This document shows positions 1 through 11,940 of a stretch of DNA of 64,000 nucleotides, piece by piece. Made by a program: the position numbers and the translations under genes. The notes under the pieces are model-generated. The model saw only the letters and a program-made list of their open reading frames with translations. It had not been told where the DNA came from and made no database searches. The DNA is from Mytilus edulis (taxonomy: Eukaryota; Mollusca; Bivalvia; Mytilida; Mytilidae), in assembly GCF_963676685.1 (NCBI RefSeq), contig NC_092355.1, positions 80,009,176 to 80,073,175 on the forward strand, read 5' to 3'. Positions within the stretch are counted from its first letter, which is position 1. The number at the start of each line of letters is the position of its first letter.

Positions 1-1510
1 TGTTCTCTGGTGGATACTTGTCTATCTGGTAATTATACCTGTAAAACATACCTACAGTCACCTATAGCTGCTAACATCTACGTCATTTGTTCTCTGGTGG
101 ATACTTGTCTCTCTGGTAATTATACCTGTAGAACATAATTACAGTCACCTATAGCTGCTTACATCTACGTCATTTGTTCTCTGGTGGATACTTGTCTCTC
201 TGGTAATTATACCTGTAAAACATACCTACAGTCACCTATAGCTGCTAACATCTACGTCATTTGTTCTCTGGTGGATACTTGTCTCTCTGGTAATTTTACC
301 TGTAGAACATAATTACAGTCACCTATAGCTGCTTACGTCATATGTTCTGTGGTGGATACTTGTCTCTCTGGCAATCATACCTGTAGAACATACATAAAGT
401 CACCTATATCTGCTTGCATCCACGTCATTTGTTCTCTGGTGGATACTTGTCTCTCTGGCAATCATACCTGTAGAACATAAGTACAGTCACGTATATCTGA
501 TTACATCTACGTCATTTGTTCTCTGATGGACACTTGTCTCTTTGGTAAGTATACCTGTAGAAAATAAGTACAGTCACCTATAGCTGCTTACATCTACGTC
601 ATGTGTTCTCTGATGGACACTTGTCTCTTTGGTAATTATACCTGTAGAAAATAAGTACAGTCACCTATAGCTGCTTACATCTACGTCATTTGTTCTCTGG
701 TGGATACTTGTCTCTCTGGTAATCATACCTGTAGAACATAATTACAGTCACCTATAGCCGCTTACATTCACGTCATTTGTTCTTTGATGGATACTTGTCT
801 ATCTGTTAATCATACCGGTAGAACATAATTACAGTCACCTATAGCCGCTTACATCCACGTCATTTGTTCTCTGGTGGATACTTGTCTATCTGTTAATCAT
901 ACCTGTAGAACATAATTACAGTCACCTATAGCCGCTTACATCCACGTCATTTGTTCTTTGATGGATTCTTGTCTATCTGTTAATTATACCTGTAGAACAT
1001 AATTACAGTCACCTATAGCTGCTTACATCCACGTCATTTGTTCTCTGGTGGATACTTGTCTATCTGGTAATTATACCTGTAAAACATACCTACAGTCACC
1101 TATAGCTGCTAACATCTACGTCATTTGTTCTCTGGTGGATACTTGTCTCTCTGGTAATTATACCTGTAGAACATAATTACAGTCACCTATAGCTGCTTAC
1201 ATCTACGTCATTTGTTCTCTGGTGGATACTTGTCTCTCTGGTAATTATACCTGTAAAACATACCTACAGTCACCTATAGCTGCTAACATCTACGTCATTT
1301 GTTCTCTGGTGGATACTTGTCTCTCTGGTAATTTTACCTGTAGAACATAATTACAGTCACCTATAGCTGCTTACGTCATATGTTCTGTGGTGGATACTTG
1401 TCTCTCTGGCAATCATACCTGTAGAACATACATAAAGTCACCTATATCTGCTTGCATCCACGTCATTTGTTCTCTGGTAGATATTTGTCTCTTTGGTAAT
1501 CATACCGTAT
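1..1510. repeat. 87-bp tandem satellite
   Basis: About 17 head-to-tail copies of a unit beginning TGTTCTCTGGTGGATACTTG; starts at 1, 88 and 175 give the 87-base period. It continues beyond the left edge of the window. One unit type lacks about six bases (CTTACGTCATATG). Bases 1-448 recur at 1039-1486, a higher-order copy. The right end decays after 1500. Confidence 0.95.
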
Positions 1511-1714
1511 CTTCTCATTTTTGTAATGATAAATGAGCAAAACTCGGACCGTTTTGAAAGCTATAACAGGCACCAAATTACGAAAAGATAAAATGCTGGC
1601 ATTGCAATGGAGGTAGAAACAAACCAATACAAATAGACAGAAACTAAACAATACAGATGATTAAAAGATCTACCGCGCACTGAAATAGCCTGAAACCAAA
1701 CGATAAAGATAAAT
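1511..1714. repeat. Decayed short repeats flanking the hairpin element
   Basis: AT-rich sequence with no gene. A motif near GAAACCAAACGATA at 1691 recurs at 3518 on the other side of the element, so the element landed inside a small tandem repeat. Confidence 0.4.
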
Positions 1715-3486
1715 AACTAGAGGCTCTAAAGAGCCTGTGTCGCTCACCTTGGTCTATGTGAATATTAAAAAATGGACACAGATGGATTCATGACAAAATT
1801 GTGTTTTGGTGATGGTAATGTGTTTGTAGATCTTACTTTACTAAACATTCTTGCTGCATACAATTATCTCTATCTATAACAGTACTTTCTGTGGAAAATG
1901 TTATTGAAAATCTTCAAATTTTAAGAAAATTGTTTAAAATTGACTATGAAGGGCAATAACTCCTTAGGGGGTCAATTGACTCTTTTGGTCATACTGACTT
2001 ATTTTTAGTTCTTACTTTGCTGTTCATTATTGCTGTTTACAGTTTATCTTTATCTATAATGATATTCAAGATAATAACAAAAAAAAACAGCAAAATTTCC
2101 TCAAAATTACCAATTCAGGGGCAGCAACCTAACAACCGATTATCTGATTCATCTGAAAATTCCAGGGCAGATAGATGGTGACCTGATCAACAATTTTACT
2201 TCCTGTCAGATTTGCTCTTAATGCTTTGGTTTTTGAGTTATAAGCCAAAAACTGCATTTTATCCCCATGTTCTATTTTTAGCCATGGCGGCCATCTTGGT
2301 TTGTTGGCCGAGTTACCAGACACATTTTTTTAACTAAATACCCCAATAATGATTATGGCTAAGTTTGGTTAAATTTGGCCCAGTAGTTTCAGAGGAGCAG
2401 ATTTTTCTAAAAGATTACTAAGATTTACGAAAAATAGTTAAAAATTGACTATAAAGGGCAATAACTCCTAAAGTGGTCAACTGACCATTTCGGTCATGTT
2501 GACTTATTTGTAGATCTTACTTTGCTGAACATTATTGCTGTTTACAGTTTATCTCTATCTATAATAATATTCAAGATAATAACCAAAAACAGCAAAATTT
2601 CCTTAAAATTACCATTTCAGGGGCACCAACCCAACAACGGAATGTCCGATTCATCTGAACTTTTCAGGGCAGATAGATCTTGACCTGATGATCAATTTTT
2701 CCCCCATGTCAGATTTGCTCTAAATGCTTTGGTTTTTGAGTTATAAGCCAAAAACTGTATTTTATCCCCATGTTCTATTTTTAGCCATGGCGGCCATCTT
2801 GGTTGGTTGGGCGGGTCACCGGACACATTTTTTAAACTAGATACCCCAATGATGATTATGGCCAAGTTTGGTTAAATTTGGCCCAGTAGTTTCAGAGGAG
2901 AAGATTTTTCTAAAAGCTAAGATTACTAAGATTTACGAAAAATGGTTAAAAATTGACTATTAAGGGCAATAACTCCTAAAGTGGTCAACTGACCATTTTG
3001 GTCATGTTGACTTACTTGTAGATCTTACTTTGCTGAACATTATTGCTGTTTACAGTTTATCTCTATCTATAATAATATTCAAGATAATAACCAAAAACAG
3101 CAAAATATCCTTAAAATTACCATTTCAGGGGCAGCAACCCAACAACGAAATGTCCGATTCATCTGAAAATTTCAGTGCAGATAGATCTTTACCTGATGAA
3201 CAATATTGCTCTAAATGCTTTGGTTTTTGAGTTATAAGCCAAAAACTGCATTTTACCCCTATGTTCTATTTTTAGCCATGACGGCCATTTTTTTAACTAG
3301 ATACCCCAATGATGATTGTGGCCAAGTTTGGTTAAATTTGGCCCAGTAGTTTCAGAGGAGAATATTTTTGTAAAAGTTAACGCAGGACGACGACGGACGA
3401 CGGACGACGACGACGACGGACGACGACAGACGCCGGACGCCAAGTGATGAGAAAAGCTCACTTGGCCTTTCGGCCAGGTGAGCTAA
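1715..3486 (-). mobile_element. Hairpin-ended dispersed repeat (family 1), near full length
   Basis: It reads on the minus strand. The 5' end (3440-3486) has two stem-loops: CCAAGTGA..TCACTTGG and GGCCTTTCGGCC. The 3' end (1715-1736) has AGGCTCTTTAGAGCCT followed by CTAGTT. Between them lie about three copies of a 507-base unit (landmark GTCAACTGACCATTT at 2477 and 2984, diverged at 1971) and a CGT-rich tract at 3381-3440. No protein is encoded, so it is non-autonomous. This is a very common repeat in mussel DNA (recognised). The class is uncertain. Confidence 0.75.
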
Positions 3487-3912
3487 AAAGGTCTTTTTGA
3501 AGCGCACTAAAATAGAAAGAAACCAAACGATACAGATACATAAAAAGATCTTTCTTTCGCGCATTGAGCTCTAGTTTCAGAATTTTTAACGTAGCGCCCT
3601 TCGATACCTTGCGCAAAAGAAGCGCATGTTTCTCCCCTTCAAGACCTTCATGTATAATAGTTATACCCCGTGACACCCCTCATTATTTTTCTCTAGAAGC
3701 CATTGAATAGGCCGACCCAGTTTCTACATATATGTATGTTAGTTCAATTAAACAATGACATCAAAGGTGCTATATTTTACAGGGTAGGACTACTTTTACA
3801 TACGTTCTAAATTGATTTGGGTGCATTGGTGGTCCTACACCTACAAATGATCCGTTGATAGCTGCAGAGTTACTGAATATTAGACCAAAAAGAGATGTGA
3901 CTTGTTTTGTTG
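3487..3912. other. No gene seen
   Basis: AT-rich sequence. The first 70 bases are the other half of the short repeat split by the family 1 element. Nothing else is recognised. Confidence 0.4.
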
Positions 3913-4148
3913 ACCGTTATGGAATAACCGTTTCACAAATGATATCGGATATGTTCCTTACGTCGTAACTACAATCCCCTTCCCTTTCATGAATGTGACC
4001 TACCGAATTAGACTATTTACCGGATTTGTAATCACATAAGCAACACGACGGGTGCCACATGTGGAGCAGGATCTGTTTACCCTTCCGGAGCACCTGGGAT
4101 CACCCCTAGTTTTTGGTGGGGTTCGTGTTGTTTATTCTTTAGTTTTCT
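3913..4148 (+). pseudogene. 3' fragment of reverse-transcriptase element
   Basis: It encodes the last residues of the same RT protein as at 14854-15537 (DRYGITVSQMISDMFLTS then stop TAA at about 3968) and the shared 3' tail (CCACATGTGGAGCAGGATCT). It is truncated at both ends and in the opposite orientation to the other two copies. Confidence 0.75.
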
Positions 4149-4292
4149 AAACCAATTTCACGTGAATTTAAATTCATGTGAATCTCACGTGGAATTCACA
4201 TGAATTCACCTCAAACGAGCTTATACGTGAAACTCACGTGAAATCAGTTTTTGTGAGTTTCATGTGAATCTCATGTGAATTTCACATACAAT
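4149..4292. repeat. Cluster of TTCACGTGAA-like palindromes
   Basis: About ten variants of TCACGTGAA / TCATGTGAA on both strands within 145 bases, a small degenerate inverted-repeat cluster. CACGTG is also an E-box core; any regulatory role is unsupported. Confidence 0.6.
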
Positions 4293-6240
4293 TTTTAAAT
4301 TAATTCTTTTATTCTTAAATAAATAACATAGTCAATTAAGTCAATCAAATTTAATCATCATCCTCTGGAAGTTAATCTTCTGAATTGTAAACTGCATATA
4401 TTGCATACGTACAAGGTATTAAAGCCTCTTTGAAAAATTGTCAAACATTTTCGCTGAGCCGAGCGAGGCGAAACAAATTCGGCGAAGAGTCTTGGGTTCT
4501 CTGAGGGCCTCAAGAAGCTATAGAAAAAATGGCGAAAATCATGCATTATGCGCGTTTCCCAGACCCTTCCTTAATCTGAAACGCAAGTTCTGTTTGAATG
4601 TTTTGACAATATTCTGGTCTCAAAGCAAAATATATAGATTCAGTGTTAGACTTTTAATTTTTAGGGACAACATCAAAAGACCAATATGTAGTACAAAGCA
4701 AAACAATTTTCAGTTTGCAGAAAACCTTTTATACTTGTCAATTATGTTTTTTTTCCCAATCAAGTTAAGAGGGGGCTGATCATCATTGACATAACTATGT
4801 TAAGTCAGTTTTTATAACACATTTCAATTACAGCTTGATGTAGTTCCTAACTGGGATACAATTCAAAGTAGTTTGTAATAGACAAAAGGTCCTTAAATAT
4901 AATAAAACTCAAGTTTAAAACATAATTACTAAATTACAAATAGAATACAACACTAAGAGAATAGTAATAAAGGGCAATCAATGAACAAAAGACAAATCCG
5001 GGAACAGATAAAACACAAAACGACAAACATTATAGACAATTAACACTGAAAAATAAAAACAAATGAGAAACATGGATCTAAAAAAATAGGGGCTACGTCA
5101 GAGGGTCATCGGAACTTGCCGTGACTTGAAAATGAAAACAATTTGATATGAAGACAAGCTTTTGTTTTAAAATTTCCAACATGAGGCATTTGCCTCAATG
5201 TAGTTACGGCCCTGTAATAAAAGTGAGGTAAATGTTCACGAGACAGTATACCTCAAGTGAAATGAAACCCATTTTCAAATACATTAATATTTATATTATT
5301 AAAAGATTTGGGAAGTTTTTCCCGAAAAATATATGAAAAAGACGAATTTTGGAAGAATCTGGTGCCATCTCATACTTCAGAACAGCATTTATAAAATGGC
5401 TTAAAAGACCTGCCAAGTTAATTTCAATACAATGGAAGTCAGGTTATTTATTTTCAAACTACCACAGAACAAACCATTCATTTTTGTTATTATCAAGGCT
5501 GAGTTATTTATTTTCAAAATCCTCCTGCCCCCCCCCCCCCCCTCCCTGAATATCAAATGGTCGTCCCCTTACTCTTGGTTTGTCTAACATTTATTGGTAA
5601 AGGCAGAGTCGTCCACCTAATGCTCACAGACTGAGGCGGGTCGGATTTGGCCATATTTGATTTCAACAATATTCAATACAAAGCATAGATTCTGTATTTC
5701 ATAAAGCAAATCACATAATGACCCCGCCGAATTTGTTGAAAAAAAATCCCTGTATAACGTAATTCGAATTCTGAATATATACACGTAATTAAAATTCCCA
5801 ATAGTGTGTTTTTGCGTAAAAACTATGCCGTATGCAAACAATTGTTACGTCATGATTCCGTTTATTTTTTGAGGAATTCAAAGTCTACCCAAACGGAAAT
5901 AGGTTTGTTTATCCGGGTTTTTTTCTCTTTTAATACTGTAAATACATATTAAACGATTTATGTGTATAAACGAAAAGGCGCGAACATTATTACTCTATAC
6001 ACATATTGTATTATGTGTAGATACCCTCACACTTTTTCAATGATAAATCAAACAAACTATGGTACATACTAGTATTGTAATGAGTATTGTAATGTCTTAC
6101 TGCTGACGTCGCTTCTAAAAAAAAAGAGGTATACTGTTTTACCCCTGTCCGTGAATCCGTCAGTCAGTCAGTCCGTTAGTTCGTTTTTCCGTCCCATGAA
6201 AATTTTCGTCACATTTAATTTACCCTGATACCCTGATACT
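4293..6240. other. AT-rich stretch without a recognisable gene
   Basis: It contains a 15-base poly-C run at 5528-5542 and a CAGT-rich patch at 6160-6175. Open frames here (for example 113 codons at 4438) show no domain, splice context or compositional support. Confidence 0.5.
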
Positions 6241-6244
6241 TGAA

Positions 6245-6365
6245 AAGTGTCGGACCAATGGGTTGTCGGATTATTAGGCTGTCGGAGCAATGGGTTGTCG
6301 GAATATTGGGTTGTTGGACCAATGGGCTGTCGGTCTAATGAGCTGTCGGAATAATGGCGTGTAAC
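6245..6365. repeat. 17-bp minisatellite
   Basis: About seven degenerate copies of a unit like CAATGGGTTGTCGGA(AT)A. Confidence 0.7.
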
Positions 6366-6522
6366 AGTTTGTTCAATACATGACATACATCTGATAACCC
6401 TATGTTACCGAAGTTTAGACAACAACTATGTGACGTCTGGTTTGATTTTCTTTTATAGTGTGATATGTGTTAGATATGTCGCGATTATTGTTCGGTGTAT
6501 TAACTTAACATTTTGAATCCCA

Positions 6523-6600
6523 GGCACTCGTCTCAGAATTTTTTTCCCTATATACGTGTTATATAAAGGTATATAAGATTTTTTTTCTGAGACGAGTGCC
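6523..6600. mobile_element. 78-bp palindromic MITE
   Basis: 16-bp perfect terminal inverted repeats, GGCACTCGTCTCAGAA and TTCTGAGACGAGTGCC. The right half recurs at 6751-6786, so either a second, half-deleted copy or a larger 6523-6786 element is present. Confidence 0.7.
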
Positions 6601-6810
6601 AGAATCCCAGTTCAGATCTGTATTGCATAATTTATAGAAATTTAAAGTTGAGTCATAGTTAGAAATAGACATAGCGTCGTGTTTTTATTGACAAATTAGG
6701 TGTAAATTTAGTTTAAATTAACTGTTCATGATCACAGGCATGTGATATATAAAGGTATATAGGAAAAAAAATTCTGAGACGAGTGCCTATGTTTTGAATC
6801 TCTATTTAAT

Positions 6811-6859
6811 GATTTTAAGAGAACATGTCTTTATTATAAAGACATTTTCTCTTAAAATC
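6811..6859. repeat. 24-bp perfect-class hairpin
   Basis: Arms 6811-6834 and 6836-6859 are complementary except at one position (GATTTTAAGAGAA..TTCTCTTAAAATC), separated by one base. It would form a cruciform or RNA hairpin. Confidence 0.8.
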
Positions 6860-7019
6860 AACGACCGATAGTGAAGCTTACTATATAAAGAGGAATAACT
6901 CTTGTTCATATCTATTTTGAATGTCGGCAATCTGTCTTTTCGATATTTGGTGCCTTTTATAGCTGACTATATAGCCGTCTGAATTTTGCTCATTGTTGAA
7001 TGTCATACAAGATATATGC

Positions 7020-7290
7020 ATTGTAACATACGAAGATGTGTTCTGATTGGCAATGAGACAACTGTCAAGAGTCGAAATGAAGCGGATTTAAGCAACTATA
7101 GGTCAGCGTATATGGTCTTCAACAATGAGCAAAACCAATACCGTACAATCAGCAATAAATAGACTCCGACATTACAAATGAGAAATAATTTCAAACGAAA
7201 AAAGGCCTGATTTATGACAAATCAATAAACAAACAGCAAATATCAATAATAAAACAGCAACCAACGAAAACAACTGTTTAAAATTTACGT
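7020..7290 (+). mobile_element. Dispersed mussel repeat (GATGTGGTATGATTGCC family)
   Basis: A diverged copy: GGCAATGAGACAACTGTC, then TCTTCAACAATGAGCAAAACC and AAAAGGCCTGATTTATGACAA. The same family is at 17168, 17794, 42173 and 51788. It has no coding capacity; the class is unknown to me. Confidence 0.6.
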
Positions 7291-7340
7291 TCTTCAGGAG
7301 AAAAAGAGATATAAAACTGATTAAACATTGTCTATGTGTA

Positions 7341-9034
7341 TGGCACGCCGTTTTTATATTTATTAAAATTTGAAGGTATCTTATTTATTTAACAAGATAT
7401 CTTACTAAGATATCTTTAATTTTTATAAGATATCTTATTTAATTTGAAAGTAAATAAGATGTCTCTATTAGTTTATAAGATATCTCTATAAGATAACAAG
7501 ATATCTTATAAAGTATATAATATTTCTTACTTGTTTATAAAGATATCTTTTAAATAAATACTTTATAAGATATCTTATTAATTAATAGAGATATCTTATA
7601 AACTAATAGAGATATCTTATTAACTTATGGAGATATCTTATATATTAAGGTGGTATGGGTGTCTTTCGCCATCTTGGATTGTAAAAAACAGAGAATCTAA
7701 GGTACATATTTTCTATCAAATTAGCAAAATTTGATGCAAGAATGCAGATATTTCATGTGTTTTTACATTTAAAAGATCCAATTTATAAGAATATAACTTA
7801 TAAATATAAATATATGTACAAGTGTAGATTATTTTTGGTTGTTTTTAAATATTTTGAAATTGTCATTTTAAGGGGAGGTAACTCTAAAACAGTGCATTTT
7901 CTGTTGGATTGTTCATGGAATTTTCCTACTTTGTATTTTAGCCGGAAAAAACGCACGGTGACCCTATCTTTTCTTTTGATATTATCAAAGCATTGTTTGA
8001 AAGCTATATTTTCCTAATTTATTTTACAATTCTATCATTTCGTTTAGTTTCTATTCACAAAATGGTGTTTTTTCCTGTATAATCCATACAAAATGTGTCA
8101 TTTTGTCACGACCCGTAGCTTGAAAAAATGCACGGTGACCTATCATTTTTATAATATTTTTTAACATGTATCAATAGATACTACATTTTGGCAAAGTATG
8201 AACAAATTCTATCATTTTTATTTTAGACTCCCTTATGGTATACCTTAAATAAGATATTTTTATAACCAATTAAATAAGATATATCTATAAGTTAATAAGA
8301 TATCTCTAAAAGTTTATAACATATCTCTATTAGTTTATAAGATATCTCTATAAGTTAATAAGATATCTCTATAAGTTAATAAGATATCTCTATAAGTTAA
8401 TAAGATATCTCTAAAAGTTTATAAGATATCTCTATTAGTTTATAAGATATCTCTATAAGTTTATAAGATATCTCTATTAATTAATAAGATATCTTATAAA
8501 GTATATAAGATATCTTACTTCTTTATAAAGATATCTTTTTTAAATACATACTTTATAAGATATATTATTAATTAATAGATATATCTTATAAACTAATAGA
8601 GATATCTTATTAACTAATTGAGATATCTTATAAACTGATAGAGATATCTTATTAACGTATGGAGATATCTTGTTTAGTAAATAAGATATCTCTATTATTA
8701 ACTATATAAAAGATATCTCTATTATTAACTATATAAAAGATATCTTATATAGTTAATAAGATATCTTATAAATTAATAGAGATAACTTATATTTTAAATA
8801 AGATATCTTATATATTTAATAAGATATCTTTATAAACATTTTAATAAGATATCTTATTTAATATATAAGATATCTTATTTAATATATAAGATATCTTATT
8901 TAATAAATCAGATATCTCAATTAATATATAAGATATCTCATTTTGTTATTAAGATATCTCAATTAGTTTATAAGATATCTTATTTAACTAAATAAGATAT
9001 CTCGAAATTGAATAAATATAATAACGGCGTGCCA
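7341..9034. mobile_element. TIR element filled with GATATC palindromic satellite
   Basis: Ends are inverted: TGGCACGCCGTTTTTATATT at 7341 and its complement at 9034 (one mismatch in the first 20), flanked on both sides by TA, as in Tc1/mariner-type target duplication. Inside, AAGATATCTC-type units of about 21 bases repeat in both orientations (7385-7644 and 8249-9003). It has no transposase, so it is non-autonomous. It is split by a 596-base insert at 7649-8244. Confidence 0.75.
7649..8244. mobile_element. Nested element between TTAA duplications
   Basis: The unit starts GGTGGTAT after TTAA (7645-7648) and ends ATACC before TTAA (8245-8248). TTAA duplication is typical of piggyBac-type elements. 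A 91-codon frame at 7742 shows no domain. The flanks resume the GATATC array on both sides. Confidence 0.6.
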
Positions 9035-9044
9035 TATATGTGCA

Positions 9045-9590
9045 GTAAAAAGTCTATTAATTATGGATAACTTCTCATTGGTACAAGCTATAATAAATTA
9101 GTTTAATGTGTACAATACTGATGTTTTAACTAACAGCTTAAATTTGAAATTTATCAGAGTTTGCTTGCATTTCATTCACCCTGAACCAATCTATTAGTTG
9201 AATGTTGAATTAAAGTATTATAACCAGGGCTACATAAGGAAAGGGTATTGTCATATGTATGATTGTAGTAAGCTATTTTTGATAATTAAAATACATGTAT
9301 ATTGTTTATAAAAGTGTTAATAAGTATGGGACCAAGGTTATATCCGTGAGCTTCCCCTTTCTGGATGTCAACCAAGCTACCTAGAACAGTTTAATTTTAT
9401 TGGTTGCTTTCTATCTGATAAATTTGATTTTAAAAGAGCTGATCGGACCGAAACGACATATGACGACAATTTGTGAAGCACAATTATAAAAACATATATT
9501 TCTGAATGTACAGTATACATATCATTGTCATTTTGCTTACTTTCTTTTGTTACCTGCCTATTCTGACATCGGACTCGGACTTCTTTTAAA
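9045..9590. other. No gene seen
   Basis: AT-rich, single-copy-looking sequence between two repeat blocks. Confidence 0.4.
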
Positions 9591-9968
9591 CTGAGATTTA
9601 CTGTGCGTATTGCTGTGTGTTTGTTTTGCTACATTGGCTAGAGGTAAAGGAGAGGGTTGAGATCTTACAAAACAAGTTTAACCCCGACGCATTTTTGCGC
9701 CTGTCTCAAGTCAGGAGCCTCTGGCCTTTGTTTGTCTTGTATGTCTTTTAATTTTGTTTCATTTATATGTTTTGGAGTTTAGTATGACGTCCATTATCAC
9801 TGAACTAGTACACATTTGTATTTATGGGCCAGCTGAGGCCCGCCTTTGTGTGTGGGATTTTCTATAGCTGCGTTGAAGACCCATTGGTGGCCTTCGGCTG
9901 TTTTCTGCTCTTTGGTCGGGTTGTTGTCTCTTTGACATATTCCCCATTTCCATTCTCAATCTTATATT
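9591..9968 (+). mobile_element. Dispersed mussel repeat (GAAGACCCATTGGTGG family)
   Basis: Shares GTTGAGATCT..CACAAAAC, GCGCCT, CCTCTGGCCTTTGTT, GAAGACCCATTGGTGG and CGGGTTGTTGTCTCTTTGAC with a second copy at 53560-53882. The open frame overlapping its end is not a gene. Confidence 0.7.
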
Positions 9969-10108
9969 CCTTCAGAATAGTCTTCACAAAAGATTACACT
10001 ATTGAAAAACTCCCAGCATGCGCTAACAAAAAACATAGCATATGCATCATTTCGTGCTATATTTGTTTACTTCTATATTCCTCTTTTAAGGATTCCCTTC
10101 CCTTTTTA

Positions 10109-11180
10109 TCTCACCTAGCCCAAAGGGCCAAGTGAGCTTTTCTCATCACTTGGCGTCCGTCGTCCGTCGTCGTTAACTTTTACAAAAATCTTCTTCTCTG
10201 AAACTACTGGGCCAAATTTAACCAAACTTGGCCACAATCATTATTGGGGTATCTTGTTTAAAAATTGTGTCCGGTGACCCGCCAAAATAACCAAGATGGC
10301 CGCCATGGCTAAAAATAGAACATAGTGGTAAAACGTATATTTTGGCTTATAACTCTGAAACTAAAGCATTTAGAGCAAATCTGACAAGGGTAAACAATTT
10401 TATTAGGTCAAGATCTATCTGCCCTGAAATTTTCAGATAAACCAAACAATGGATTGTTGGGTTGTTGCGCCTGAATTGGTAATTTTAAGGAAATTTTGTC
10501 CGTTTTCGGTTATTATCTTGAAAATTATTATAGATAGAGATACTCTGTAAACAGTAATCATGTTCAGCAAAGTAAGATCTACAAATAAGTCAACATGACG
10601 AAAATGGTCAGTTTACCCCTTAAGGAGTTATTGCCCTTAATAGTCATTTTTTACCAATTTTTCATAAATTTTTGTTTTCTTTTACAAAAATCTTCTCTGA
10701 AACTACTGGACTAAATTTTAAGAAACTTAGCCAAAGTCATTATTAGGGTATGTAGTTTAAAAATTGTGTGCGGTGACCCGTCCAACCAACCAAGATGGCC
10801 GCCATGGCTAAAAATAGAACATAGGGTTAAAATGTAGATTTTGGCTTATAACTTTAAATTTAGCCGTTTTTGGTTATTATCTTGAATACTATTATAGATA
10901 GAGATACATTGTGAACAGCAATAATGTTCATCAAATTAAGATCTACAAATAAGTCAACATTACTAAAACGGTCAGTTGACCTCTTAAGGAGTTATTGCCC
11001 TTTATAGTCATTTTTTAACAATTTTCATTAATTTGGTAAATTTTGGTAAGTTTTTACAAAGTGTTTTCCTCTGTAACTAAAAGGACAAGTTCATTATAGA
11101 TAGAGAACATTGTAAGTAACAAGAATGATCAGTAAAGTATGATCTACAAACACATCACCATCACCAAAACACAAAAAATG
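10109..11180 (+). mobile_element. Hairpin-ended dispersed repeat (family 1), 3'-truncated
   Basis: It starts with the 5' stem-loops (AGCCCAAAGGGCC, then CCAAGTGAGC..TCACTTGG) and CGTCCGTCGTCCGTCGTCG. Two internal units follow, the second shortened by about 140 bases. It ends near ATCACCATCACCAAAAC without the 3' hairpin. Confidence 0.75.
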
Positions 11181-11189
11181 TTACAAAAT

Positions 11190-11590
11190 AAATGGTTTTT
11201 GACAAAATACAGCCGAAGAAAGGAGTTGGCAATGGGAATTTATGTTTGCCTCTATATTGAATCAACAAATATAGTTCATGTGTGTATCAACTTTCGGTAA
11301 TTTTTATAAATAAAACAAAATTATATTTTTTTCTCGGAACGATTTTTTTCTCAATTTTTTTCGATAACAAACTTTTCTTTTTATCAAAAGCAGACATGAC
11401 TTAATTCTCTTACTGACACATAAATGTATTTATTTTTATTTCAATGCTCAGTAAATACATTTTTGTTCACTTCCCTTTTGATAGTCGACTCGATGGAAGA
11501 GTTTTGACTTTGATTCGGAAATGTTGCGCACATGCGCAGTAGCAATGTTTTTTTTACTCGAATCAACCCGAGTAGGACGAATCGAAGTAG
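11190..11590. other. No gene seen
   Basis: AT-rich; a short frame at 11441-11623 (-) has no support. Confidence 0.4.
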
Positions 11591-11940
11591 GTCACTGTGA
11601 TAGCCGTTCACACGTTTTATCACATTTACATTGTACAGTAGATATCAAATGTCGACTGTGTGGAAGGTCTTGATTAGTCATAGTTAATTGTCACTGCGAT
11701 AGCCGTTCACACGTTTTACCACATTTACATTGTAAAGGAGATATCAAATGTCGGCTGAGTGGAAGGTCTAGATTAGTCATAGTTAATTGTCACTGCGATA
11801 GCATCATACGTTTTACCACATTTACATTGTAAAGGAGATATCAAATGTCGACTGAGTGAAAGGTCTTGATTAGTCATAGTTAATTGTCACTGCGATAACC
11901 GTATTTACGTTTTACCACATTTACATTGTAAAGAAGATAC
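11591..11940. repeat. 99-bp tandem repeat, about 3.5 copies
   Basis: Units start GTCACTG(T/C)GATA at 11591, 11690, 11789 and 11886. Landmark CCACATTTACATTGTAAAGG. Confidence 0.9.

Noticed and set aside
4438-4779. 113-codon plus-strand frame
   Set aside because: No recognisable domain, no splice signals, no repeat relationship; length is not unusual for chance.
9824-10135. 103-codon plus frame
   Set aside because: It spans the junction of two dispersed repeats.
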